Below the pieces are notes generated by a model. The model had not been told where the DNA came from. It searched no databases and was given only the letters and a program-made list of their open reading frames with translations. Made by a program: the position numbers and the translations under genes. From positions 1-30,861 of the IMG/VR virus record IMGVR_UViG_3300007623_000021: DNA of 30,861 nt, one strand, 5' to 3'. The first letter of the stretch is position 1. Every line of letters begins with the position of its first letter. The DNA comes from a virus. Below, piece after piece: positions 23,747 to 30,613 of the stretch.

Positions 23747-26700
23747 TTAAACTACTTCACCGTTCTCACGAATAAACTTAGTATCTCCACCTAGAACATC
23801 AAAGACTTTCATCCAGAAATTCTTAATAGGAGTGAAAATAACGCCATGTTTATTTTTACCGTAGTAATACTTACCATAGGACACTAAGGGGTCAGCAAAG
23901 GTTTTCTGAACAACCCATTTAAATACCTTAGACTTACGCATCAACGGGACTAATACTTCAGCTAGTTTGTAATAGCCTCTTTTATTACGCTCTGTCATGT
24001 ACTCATCACGGTATCGTCTTACTACTTCATCCATAGTACCATTACCGTAACGAGCCTCTAACATAATAAAGCAACAGCCACCACCCGAACTAGAGCTTGA
24101 ACTTGAATCACTAGAGTATGCATCAATTACATTTTGATCACTAGTAAATTTACTAACATCAAATGCATCACCTGTAGTAGAAGAGTAATCTTGACCATAA
24201 GAGTAAGATTCACTATCACTACCATAGTTAACTGAACCACCGCTATCAACTACAGGAACAGCCATTGCTGTGTCTTCACTAGCAACTAGTCCCGGAGTTT
24301 GAGAGGCATTTATTGAACTAATATAGTTATCTACTATAGCTTTAGCTTCAGCTGGATCACCTGTAGCATTAGCGGCTGCTAATCCTGCTTCTTCTTCAGC
24401 GGTAAGTTCTCTACCTAACTGACTAGTGGCGTAATTGGTTGCTACTTCAGGATCATAAGCCAACTTAGTAGCCGTTTCAGTATCAGTCTCTTCTGGAGCA
24501 GGTGCTGGAGCAGGTGCTGGAGCAGGTGCTGGAGCAGGTGCTGGACTACTACTAGTACTCTTACTAGTTTCGTTAGCTATCTCTTCAGCTATAGCCTGAT
24601 CTAGCTCATCCACTGTTACACCACCACCAGTAGAACCAACATCTCCCCAATCGGTATTACCTTGATCTACTAAAGCGTCACCTGCAGTTACTTCTACTTC
24701 CAATGGGTCTGGTTCGAAATCAGGATACTGATTGTAGAGCTCTTCCATTTTAGCGTTATACTCAGTACCAGTAATATCTCCTGTTATAAGTTGATTATGG
24801 TAAAGAGTTAGCTGTTCCACGAAAGATAAAGTAGTAGGATCAATAATCTCTACAGTCAGAGGTTTAGTATAACCTTCAGTAGTAGGATCAGCAGGGTCAT
24901 AGTAGCCATACTTAGTAGCTAACTCTATATGTCCGGCATTATATTCCGCCTCACCTATCTCTCCTGCAGCATAAGCATCATCTAAAGATTTAGCTTCTGA
25001 CAGATAACCTACAGTGTTTGATGTGGCATAACTAGTATCATCGATATCACCAGAAGTATATAAAGCATTTAGAGCATCTATTTCATCAGTAAGTGTATTA
25101 GCACTTTCTACAATCTGCTCATATTCATCATAACCGATATTACCAGAAGCGATCTCATCTAACATTAACTGATAGTCGATATCACCATCACTAGTATTAA
25201 TATCTTCTACAATATTAGTATACTCATCATAGGTAATATTACCTTTGTTTACTTCGTCTAACGCTTGATTGTAAAGATTAGAGTTAACTACTGAATCATT
25301 GATAGAATCTACAGCATCATTAACTGTCTGGGTTAACTGCTCTTGAGTAACACCCTCAGGTATAGTAATGTTATTTAAGATATCTTCTTTGAGTTGATCT
25401 AAATCATTAGTAGTTAACGCACCATCACCGATAGCAGTTTTAATATTAGTTTCTAAATTAACTAGATCAGATTCAGTAAGAGTAGTCTGAGGTAGCCCTG
25501 CAATAGCATCAAGAATACCAGTCTCTAATGCAGTTACGTCAGCTGAAGTTAAATCGTAAGCATCAGTGATAGCACCCTTAAGTGACTCTTCTAAATCACC
25601 TATAGTAGAATCTAATGACTCATTGAGCTTAGTCAAATCTTCAGCAGTGAGCTCATAGGTATCAGAAATAGTCTTTATAATACTATCTTTGATATCAGTT
25701 AAATCTTGAGTGGTTAACTCAGACTTATTAGTTAGAGCATCAGTTAAGTCTTTAGTAATACCTTCTAACTGTTCTGTAGTAAGATCATAATTATCATTGA
25801 TAGTCTTAGTTAGACTCTCTTCAATGTTAGTTATGTCTTGAGCAGTAACATCATAAGTATCAGAGATAGTGCCTTCAAGAGAGGTCTGAAGATTACCTAA
25901 GGATACACCTAAAGACTCTTCTAGATCAGCAAGATCATTGGCTGTTAGATCATAAGTATCACTAATAGAAGTAATAATACTTTCTTTAATAGCAGTAAGA
26001 TCATCTGTAGTAAGTTCAGACTTATCTGCTAAGATATCACTTATATTCTTTTCTATGCCTGCTAGATCATCAGCGGTTAGGTCATAAGAATCACTAATAC
26101 CAGTTAGAATGTCTTCTCTGGCTCCAGCTAACCCTTCTCCTAGATCAGCTACACTCTCTCCTACACCACCTACTGCTTCACCTACACCAGCAATAGCATC
26201 AGATACATTCTTCTCTAATGTAGCTATTTCTTCTGCTGTTAATTCTTGAGAAGTAGCTATACTATCAACTAAGTCCTGCCCTAACTTATTTAACTGTTCT
26301 GTATTAAGATCAGCATTAGTGTTAAGTGTGTCAATAATAGTGTTGAAATTATCTTGTAGGGCTATTTCTCTTTCTAACTCAGCAGCTGCATCAACGTGCT
26401 CTTGCATAGAACGAGCATCGGTGAAGCCCATTGCATTAGCTTCTTCAACAGTGTATTGTCCCGGACCAGTACCTACCTCAATAGTTTGTCCTTCAGGGTT
26501 AGTCCATACATTATATACGGAGTCTGCTCTAGTAAGACCTGATCTCCAATCAAGCCCCTCAAAGATCTTATCTATCTCAGCAAACTGTTCATCTGAACCT
26601 ATACCAAATTCAGCTACAGCTTTAGCTTCATCAAAATTACCAAAGGCATCTGAACCAAAGCCTTCATTTGCTCCAATATTAACAGCCATATCAAAGAGAG

Positions 26701-27517
26701 CATCAGCCTGAGACTGAGTAACTACTCTCGTATTACCATTAACATCACTTACAACTGTTAGAGGTTCATCATAGTAGTTAGCGGCTGTAGCTTCCCCTGC
26801 TTCGCCTGCATTGAGGACATCAAAAGACGCATCTAAGTTATCTATACGATTGTCTAGTATAGTTCCACCTAGCGCATTAGCAATAAGGCCTCCCGGCATC
26901 CAAGCAGGATAGTTAAGTAAACCAAATCCTAAGTCTTCAGTCCACTGCCCCCATAATCCTTGCCCTCCCGGAAGGTTATGAGAGTAACCGCCAGCAGTAC
27001 CCATACCAAAAGGATCACTGCCTGTGGCATATGTCCAACCGCCTCCAGGATATCCACCGCCATCGCCACTCGATCCTCCATTTACAGAGGGAGCAGAAGG
27101 AGACGCAACAGGAGAATCAATAGGAGAATCAATAGGAGATCCAACAGGAGGAATAATAGTGCCTCCTCCTATTCCCGGAGTAATAGGAGTAGTAGGAGCA
27201 ATAGGACTAAAATAGTCATCTCCTACAAGAGGACGAAAACCAAAGTCACCTAATCCTTCAATAGCACTATTATCTCTACCCGAACCATCGTTAACATAAC
27301 CCATAGCATCATAACTAGGAGTAGCGTAACGCGGTGGTGCATCCATTACCTGAGGAACTTGAGGGGCTGAACTAAATGAACCACCATCTTGTTGAGGTGA
27401 TTCTGCTTGCTGGTCTACAGCTCCTGTAACCCCTTGAGCAGGTGCTGGAGTCTGATTACCCATGTATCTATTACCATACTTGGGTACATACACATAGTTC
27501 GGGTTAAAGTTTGGCAT
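23747..27517 (-). CDS. Giant repeat-rich virion protein, 1256 aa, with CFI-box-like C terminus
   Basis: The order is as follows. A Pro/Gly/Ser-rich N terminus (about 1-200) includes SPIDSPIDSPV. A globular part follows (about 200-390). Then come helical repeats built around (S/N)D(S/T/N)YDLT--DL--IE (about 395-740), five SHOCT-like G-x-I-x3-EY units (about 750-935), an Ala-Pro tract (PAPAPAPAP, about 1000), a Ser/Gly linker, and a cysteine-led C-terminal domain from residue 1145 (GGGCCFIMLEARYGNGTMDE). The last resembles the CFI-box C-terminal domain (CFI, YG, VVRRYRDE, YY). It is acidic overall. The gene follows three small virion genes with AAGGA upstream. It is a likely fibrous or ejected structural protein. 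Confidence 0.65.
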   Translation of the reverse strand: MPNFNPNYVYVPKYGNRYMGNQTPAPAQGVTGAVDQQAESPQQDGGSFSSAPQVPQVMDAPPRYATPSYDAMGYVNDGSGRDNSAIEGLGDFGFRPLVGDDYFSPIAPTTPITPGIGGGTIIPPVGSPIDSPIDSPVASPSAPSVNGGSSGDGGGYPGGGWTYATGSDPFGMGTAGGYSHNLPGGQGLWGQWTEDLGFGLLNYPAWMPGGLIANALGGTILDNRIDNLDASFDVLNAGEAGEATAANYYDEPLTVVSDVNGNTRVVTQSQADALFDMAVNIGANEGFGSDAFGNFDEAKAVAEFGIGSDEQFAEIDKIFEGLDWRSGLTRADSVYNVWTNPEGQTIEVGTGPGQYTVEEANAMGFTDARSMQEHVDAAAELEREIALQDNFNTIIDTLNTNADLNTEQLNKLGQDLVDSIATSQELTAEEIATLEKNVSDAIAGVGEAVGGVGESVADLGEGLAGAREDILTGISDSYDLTADDLAGIEKNISDILADKSELTTDDLTAIKESIITSISDTYDLTANDLADLEESLGVSLGNLQTSLEGTISDTYDVTAQDITNIEESLTKTINDNYDLTTEQLEGITKDLTDALTNKSELTTQDLTDIKDSIIKTISDTYELTAEDLTKLNESLDSTIGDLEESLKGAITDAYDLTSADVTALETGILDAIAGLPQTTLTESDLVNLETNIKTAIGDGALTTNDLDQLKEDILNNITIPEGVTQEQLTQTVNDAVDSINDSVVNSNLYNQALDEVNKGNITYDEYTNIVEDINTSDGDIDYQLMLDEIASGNIGYDEYEQIVESANTLTDEIDALNALYTSGDIDDTSYATSNTVGYLSEAKSLDDAYAAGEIGEAEYNAGHIELATKYGYYDPADPTTEGYTKPLTVEIIDPTTLSFVEQLTLYHNQLITGDITGTEYNAKMEELYNQYPDFEPDPLEVEVTAGDALVDQGNTDWGDVGSTGGGVTVDELDQAIAEEIANETSKSTSSSPAPAPAPAPAPAPAPAPEETDTETATKLAYDPEVATNYATSQLGRELTAEEEAGLAAANATGDPAEAKAIVDNYISSINASQTPGLVASEDTAMAVPVVDSGGSVNYGSDSESYSYGQDYSSTTGDAFDVSKFTSDQNVIDAYSSDSSSSSSSGGGCCFIMLEARYGNGTMDEVVRRYRDEYMTERNKRGYYKLAEVLVPLMRKSKVFKWVVQKTFADPLVSYGKYYYGKNKHGVIFTPIKNFWMKVFDVLGGDTKFIRENGEVV
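24495..24542 (-). repeat. Four exact 12-bp tandem repeats (Ala-Pro tract)
   Basis: GGAGCAGGTGCT occurs four times in a row on the + strand, encoding an alternating Pro-Ala linker in the - strand gene. Exact copies suggest recent slippage expansion, so the length may vary between isolates. A smaller 12-bp repeat near 27110-27140 encodes SPID units. Confidence 0.9.
24720..25262 (-). repeat. Five SHOCT-like protein repeats
   Basis: The motifs GNITYDEY, GNIGYDEY, GDIDDTSY, GEIGEAEY and GDITGTEY recur in the 1256-aa protein, each with a preceding leucine-rich helix. This matches the pattern of SHOCT domains (L-x-L--G-I-t-eEy). SHOCT domains are usually single and C-terminal; here they form an internal array. 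Confidence 0.55.
25300..26335 (-). repeat. Helical protein repeats around YDLT/ELTT-DL motifs
   Basis: Roughly a dozen imperfect units of about 24-36 residues, such as DTYDLTANDLADLEESL, DTYELTAEDLTKLNESL and NKSELTTQDLTDIKDSI, occupy residues about 395-740 of the 1256-aa protein. The regular L/I spacing implies an extended helical or coiled-coil rod. The DNA copies are diverged. Confidence 0.8.
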
Positions 27518-27526
27518 ATCTATTCC

Positions 27527-28063
27527 TTACTTAGGATTAAGAGGAGAGACGAATTTTACATCAAACTCGTCACTTACTTCTCCGCCCATTGACTTATACT
27601 TGATTCCAGCTAGTGGTCCAACTAGCCCTCCCTCAGAGAACAAGCCAAACATCTTAGCACCTAATAAACCTGCACCAATCCAAGGCATAGCAGCACCTAG
27701 CCCTGCCATAGCACCAGCACCCGCTGTACCTGCAGCCATAGTCCCACTTGCAGTAGGGGCGGCACCTGCCATAGCGTTAGCAATACCAGCATCAACGCCA
27801 GCATTCATAGCACTTGTAGCAGCTGTTGAATTCATAAAGGGAGCCTTCATAGCGGCTAGAGCGTCTTTAGCTAACGGAGCACCATACTCCATAGTCTTAT
27901 TCATACCAGCTTCAGTACCTTTAGATACAGCTAATTGTTTAGCCATATCCATAGCAGAAGGATCATTAGCAAATTGGGCATGTTGAGCTGGTTTAGCTGT
28001 CTGTACCATGCCTTCCATAGACATTGGACCAGCCCCTAAACGTCTCTTTTGTCCTTGATACAT
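27527..28063 (-). CDS. Small Ala/Gly/Met-rich virion protein, 178 aa
   Basis: It starts MYQGQKRRLGAGPMSMEGMV and has a long hydrophobic Ala/Gly-rich stretch (about residues 85-140, AGTAGAGAMAGLGAAMPWIG) that could enter membrane. The tail SEGGLVGPLAGIKYKSMGGE resembles a Gly-rich segment of the 934-aa protein (KPLYKAPGGQ...QYGGE). Position and composition resemble the small internal ejection proteins of T7-like phages. It is coupled to the gene before by TAATG and followed 10 bases later by the 1256-aa gene. Confidence 0.65.
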   Translation of the reverse strand: MYQGQKRRLGAGPMSMEGMVQTAKPAQHAQFANDPSAMDMAKQLAVSKGTEAGMNKTMEYGAPLAKDALAAMKAPFMNSTAATSAMNAGVDAGIANAMAGAAPTASGTMAAGTAGAGAMAGLGAAMPWIGAGLLGAKMFGLFSEGGLVGPLAGIKYKSMGGEVSDEFDVKFVSPLNPK

Positions 28064-28308
28064 TACTTACCTCCTTTACCAAATACAGTAGTTGGTGCTC
28101 TAGTAGAGGAAGATAATGCTGTACCTCTACCCTGTCCATAATACTGCTTAGGCTTAGTATTTAAACCTTCCATTTGACTCATATCAGGTTTAGCTAAAGC
28201 AGTTGTTTCTGTATTAGCTTCTATATTCTGTAAAGCTTGCATAGCTTGACCTAAACTATCAGTAATAGATGAGTCAGCAGGTCTTGTATTAGATTTACCT
28301 GCACCCAT
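28063..28308 (-). CDS. Small hypothetical virion-cassette protein, 81 aa
   Basis: A small basic, probably partly disordered protein (MGAGKSNTRPADSSITDSLG) ending FGKGGK. The final codons GGA GGT AAG double as the ribosome site of the next gene, whose start overlaps the stop (TAATG). The same junction is used at its own start. There is no family match. Its place in the middle of the cassette suggests a minor virion component or assembly factor. Confidence 0.65.
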   Translation of the reverse strand: MGAGKSNTRPADSSITDSLGQAMQALQNIEANTETTALAKPDMSQMEGLNTKPKQYYGQGRGTALSSSTRAPTTVFGKGGK

Positions 28309-28988
28309 TACTTACCTCCTGTCTGAGTAGTACTGGACTGTTGAGGAGCATTGCCAAGGGCAACATTAGAATATCTCTGTAGCTCTGTGTAAGGTGCGTC
28401 AAGGACTCTTTGACTCTGTTCCTGAAAGACACCACCTACATCCTGCATAGACTGAGCACCACCTTCTGCTTTCCTCTGGCGACCTTCATGGATTCCATAG
28501 AGAGCACCTGCACCTTCTGCTGCACGTTGCTGCCTACCCTGTTGGAACTGATAACCCATGTCAGCTAGTGCTGCTTGCTTAGCACGTTCTCCACGAGCAC
28601 TTCCGAGACTGCCTTGAAGGGCATAGTCTTGAGCACCTGAAGCATTCTGTAGCATACGCTGTACGTTAGCTTTATCATTGTAGATACCAGTACCTTCGAC
28701 TGCTTGTTGAGCTAACTTAGCTTGTGCTGTATCCATATCATTGTAGATACCAGTACCATAGAAAGCTGATTCAGCTAGCCCTTGTTGTCCTGCTAAACCT
28801 AATTTCTGTTGGTCTGTGAGGCCAGCTACAATACCTGCTGCTGAAGGATCTCTCAGATTACCTTTTTCATCAAACTGACCTGATAATCTATTAGTCGCTA
28901 TCCCTAGAGCTTTCTCATAATAAGGAATAAACTCTGGAGCAATACCTGAAATTGTTGTAGAAGTTTTTGAACCGCCACCGCCACCCAT
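28308..28988 (-). CDS. Putative internal virion / ejection protein, 226 aa
   Basis: It starts MGGGGGSKTSTTISGIAPE, a Gly-rich N terminus common to podovirus ejection and tail-associated structural proteins. It continues as an Ala/Gln-rich, mostly helical protein (about 40-200) without cysteines or long membrane segments. A near-repeat YGTGIYND / EGTGIYND occurs near residues 77 and 99. A strong AGGAGG site precedes the start. The place after a GNAT-like gene parallels T7 gp13-gp14, but sequence identity to gp14 is not evident. Function by context only. Confidence 0.65.
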   Translation of the reverse strand: MGGGGGSKTSTTISGIAPEFIPYYEKALGIATNRLSGQFDEKGNLRDPSAAGIVAGLTDQQKLGLAGQQGLAESAFYGTGIYNDMDTAQAKLAQQAVEGTGIYNDKANVQRMLQNASGAQDYALQGSLGSARGERAKQAALADMGYQFQQGRQQRAAEGAGALYGIHEGRQRKAEGGAQSMQDVGGVFQEQSQRVLDAPYTELQRYSNVALGNAPQQSSTTQTGGK

Positions 28989-28998
28989 AAGTGACCTC

Positions 28999-29472
28999 CT
29001 ATTCTATCTTTCCATGCACTCCACTAAAGGGAATAGCACCATATTTCTTTTGAAGGAATAAAGCATACTCTTCAGCCTTATCACTAGAGCGTATACTATC
29101 TGCTCTCCAATACTTACCACCATGTTTCTTAACATGGTCGATCATAAAGTCAAACATGCGAATTACTGTTTTGCCATTATGATAATCGTGATCTACAATA
29201 CAATCCTTAACATCCATAACCCACTCTTGAGTGTAGTAGTTTTGGAAGGCAGAACAAATAAGAAAACCTTTAATATATTGTGCTTCAGAGTCTACATCTG
29301 CTATAGCTAGATAACGGGGATTACCTGAACCTTGCTCTCTAACATGAGTAGTAAAGTGTTCTATCCAACACCTTTCATTCCTCTCATAAGGACTATAGTC
29401 GTTATCTTCAGTAGACTTATGCATTAGATCAATGCATTCTAAGATCATATTATCGTTAATGTATACTATCAT
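28999..29472 (-). CDS. GNAT-like protein (T7 gp13 position)
   Basis: A 157-aa alpha/beta protein. The central part (WVMDVKDCIVDHDYHNGKTV, about 90-109) followed by a helix (FDFMIDHVKKHGGKYW) and a C-terminal ADS---S---EEYALFLQKKYGA fits the layout of GNAT acetyltransferases: a strand, an acetyl-CoA loop region, then an 'eekyGF'-like end. The classic Q/R-x-x-G-x-G/A loop is degenerate (HNGKTV). T7 gp13, a virion-morphogenesis protein at the same place, has a comparable fold outline. The ribosome site is AGAGAGGA. It is the first gene after candidate promoter P3. Confidence 0.6.
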   Translation of the reverse strand: MIVYINDNMILECIDLMHKSTEDNDYSPYERNERCWIEHFTTHVREQGSGNPRYLAIADVDSEAQYIKGFLICSAFQNYYTQEWVMDVKDCIVDHDYHNGKTVIRMFDFMIDHVKKHGGKYWRADSIRSSDKAEEYALFLQKKYGAIPFSGVHGKIE

Positions 29473-29486
29473 GGGGGCGTCCTCTC

Positions 29487-29512
29487 TTCTCTTAACTATG
29501 CAGCTAGATATA
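29487..29512 (-). promoter_or_regulatory. Candidate phage promoter P3, upstream of the ejection genes
   Basis: The - strand reads TATATCTAGCTGCATAGTTA then AGAG. The core TAGCTGCATAGTTAAG (29491-29506) differs from P1 (TAGATGCATGGTTAAG) at two of 16 positions. It points toward the GNAT-like gene, whose start codon lies 15-20 bases beyond the core. It would drive the long ejection-protein operon. It also forms an imperfect inverted repeat with P2, so a protein-binding operator is an alternative. Confidence 0.5.
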
Positions 29513-29525
29513 AATCAATGAGATA

Positions 29526-29555
29526 TTTAGATGCATGGTTAGGGGGGTTCCCCCT
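29526..29555 (+). promoter_or_regulatory. Candidate phage promoter P2 with G-run hairpin
   Basis: TTTAGATGCATGGTTA (29526-29541) is identical to P1 and is followed by GGGGGGTTCCCCC. That sequence forms a six-pair hairpin with a three-base loop (29541-29546 with 29550-29555). It points to the + strand, where there is no gene; instead an AT-rich palindromic tract begins ten bases on. Transcription would be antisense to the endolysin gene or could prime replication. Confidence 0.5.
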
Positions 29556-29560
29556 CCCCT

Positions 29561-29625
29561 TTAGATATATTATTAATATATTAATTATTAATAATATATT
29601 AAAGATATACTTTAAAGTATATTAA
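29561..29625. other. AT-rich palindromic tract (candidate replication origin)
   Basis: An almost pure A/T stretch. It holds a perfect 14-bp inverted repeat (29565-29578 and 29586-29599, seven-base spacer) and then a perfect 18-bp palindrome (29605-29622, ATATACTTTAAAGTATAT) that overlaps the end of the endolysin gene. Two TTAAGGG direct repeats follow at 29622-29628 and 29634-29640. A phage promoter running into an AT-rich segment is the layout of the T7 primary origin. A terminator role is less likely because the stems contain almost no G or C. Confidence 0.45.
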
Positions 29626-30091
29626 GGGATACCTTAAGGGTCTCTATAGTCCTTTTAGTCCATCCCTTACCATAGATGTTAAAGTTAACTAAAGATGTAT
29701 AATACTCTAGTCTTCTTAAAGTGTACCTAGTAGCTAATTCTTTATCATCTTTCTTTCTTACCTCACCAAGAGTTATATCTCCTATGATACCATCTCTCTT
29801 AGTCCCTACTACTTCTTGTAACATCTTTATAGCTCTTCTTACTCCAGCATTTACTGCCATATCAAAGACTACTAATGCTACACTAGGTGGTAAGTTATCT
29901 CCCTTAACCCTATCCCAATAGTCTTCCTTATATATCTTCTTAGCTTCTTCTTCACTAAGCTTACTGATATCTAAGTCAGGATAAGCCTTCTTAGAGATTC
30001 CATAGTTAGTCTCTCCTCCCGGATCTCTTGGATCATTGACATACCCTCCTTCATGCTTAAGAATTAATTGTACACAACGATCATAAGACAT
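29612..30091 (-). CDS. Endolysin, glycoside hydrolase family 108
   Basis: A 159-aa muramidase. HEGGYVNDPRDPGGETNYGI (residues 13-32) is the GH108 signature, with the catalytic Glu in the EGGY segment. The C-terminal part has the usual peptidoglycan-binding fold (DGIIGDITL, about 118-126). There is no signal peptide or transmembrane segment, so release depends on the holin-like protein encoded just upstream. GGAG lies before the start. The last codons overlap an 18-bp palindrome. Confidence 0.93.
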   Translation of the reverse strand: MSYDRCVQLILKHEGGYVNDPRDPGGETNYGISKKAYPDLDISKLSEEEAKKIYKEDYWDRVKGDNLPPSVALVVFDMAVNAGVRRAIKMLQEVVGTKRDGIIGDITLGEVRKKDDKELATRYTLRRLEYYTSLVNFNIYGKGWTKRTIETLKVSLNIL

Positions 30092-30093
30092 AA

Positions 30094-30369
30094 CTATACT
30101 CCAATAACTTTACGTAATACTTCTACTAAGCCTATAGAATCAGCTACATAAAAAAGAGCTGCCCCATAAGAAATGTATTTAATCTTAATAAGAGTATCGG
30201 TAATATCAGCTAAGTCATGAGCTATATTAATGGTTGTCTTCTTAAGATCAGCTATTTCTTCTGAATGTATACCTAAAGTCCACTCAGTCTTAAGTACACG
30301 AGCTTCTAGAGCTTGTCTGCTAGTCTGATTAAACTCACTACTCCTTCTTTCCTCTCCCTCATAACTCAT
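30094..30369 (-). CDS. Putative holin (coiled-coil plus C-terminal membrane helix)
   Basis: The 91-aa product has a charged, heptad-patterned helix (about residues 18-62, ending IAHDLADITDTLIKIKYI), then one hydrophobic helix (SYGAALFYVADSIGLVEVL) and a short basic end. A soluble coiled-coil followed by one C-terminal membrane segment is the layout of XhlA-like hemolysin/holin-associated proteins. It lies three bases before the endolysin, with GGAGA upstream. The membrane helix is rather polar, so it could be a holin partner rather than the pore former. Confidence 0.6.
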   Translation of the reverse strand: MSYEGEERRSSEFNQTSRQALEARVLKTEWTLGIHSEEIADLKKTTINIAHDLADITDTLIKIKYISYGAALFYVADSIGLVEVLRKVIGV

Positions 30370-30379
30370 AATATCTCCA

Positions 30380-30613
30380 TCAATTAAAATTTATGAGCCA
30401 GACTATAGTAACTGATCCTCCGACTATAGTAGCGAATGCATCCTTAATCTCTGGAGTTCCTTTCCCTGAGATCTTATCCCACACTTCCTTCCCTATAGCT
30501 ACTCCTACACATATAAGAAAAGCTAATTCAAAACCAAGAGGCATTAACATCCCTGTTAACATGCCTCCTGAGAAGAAGTGTAGTTGTTTATCGGCTGGTA
30601 TTTCTGATAACAC
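30380..30613 (-). CDS. Small membrane protein in the lysis cassette, 77 aa
   Basis: It starts MLSEIPADKQLHFFSGGMLT. It has two or three hydrophobic segments (about 14-27, 28-43 and 60-75) separated by a charged loop (KEVWDKISGKGTPEIKDA). The DK-x2-HF-x-GG start followed by a KE-x-WD loop recurs in small phage membrane proteins found beside lysis genes. It could be a holin or a holin regulator. Its 5' end overlaps the preceding membrane protein by 26 bases. Confidence 0.65.
   Translation of the reverse strand: MLSEIPADKQLHFFSGGMLTGMLMPLGFELAFLICVGVAIGKEVWDKISGKGTPEIKDAFATIVGGSVTIVWLINFN

Noticed and set aside
24495-24542. CRISPR-like or regulatory tandem repeat
   Set aside because: The 12-bp units are in frame, have no spacers and encode a simple Pro-Ala linker in a structural gene.
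27600-27986. 128-codon + strand frame rich in Ala/Pro
   Set aside because: It is the mirror image of the Ala/Gly-rich - strand virion gene. The - frame has ribosome site and coupling to both neighbours.
29561-29625. AT palindromes as a transcription terminator for the lysis genes
   Set aside because: The stems contain almost only A-T pairs and would be weak as RNA. The real terminator in the window (12884-12915) has a G/C-rich stem.
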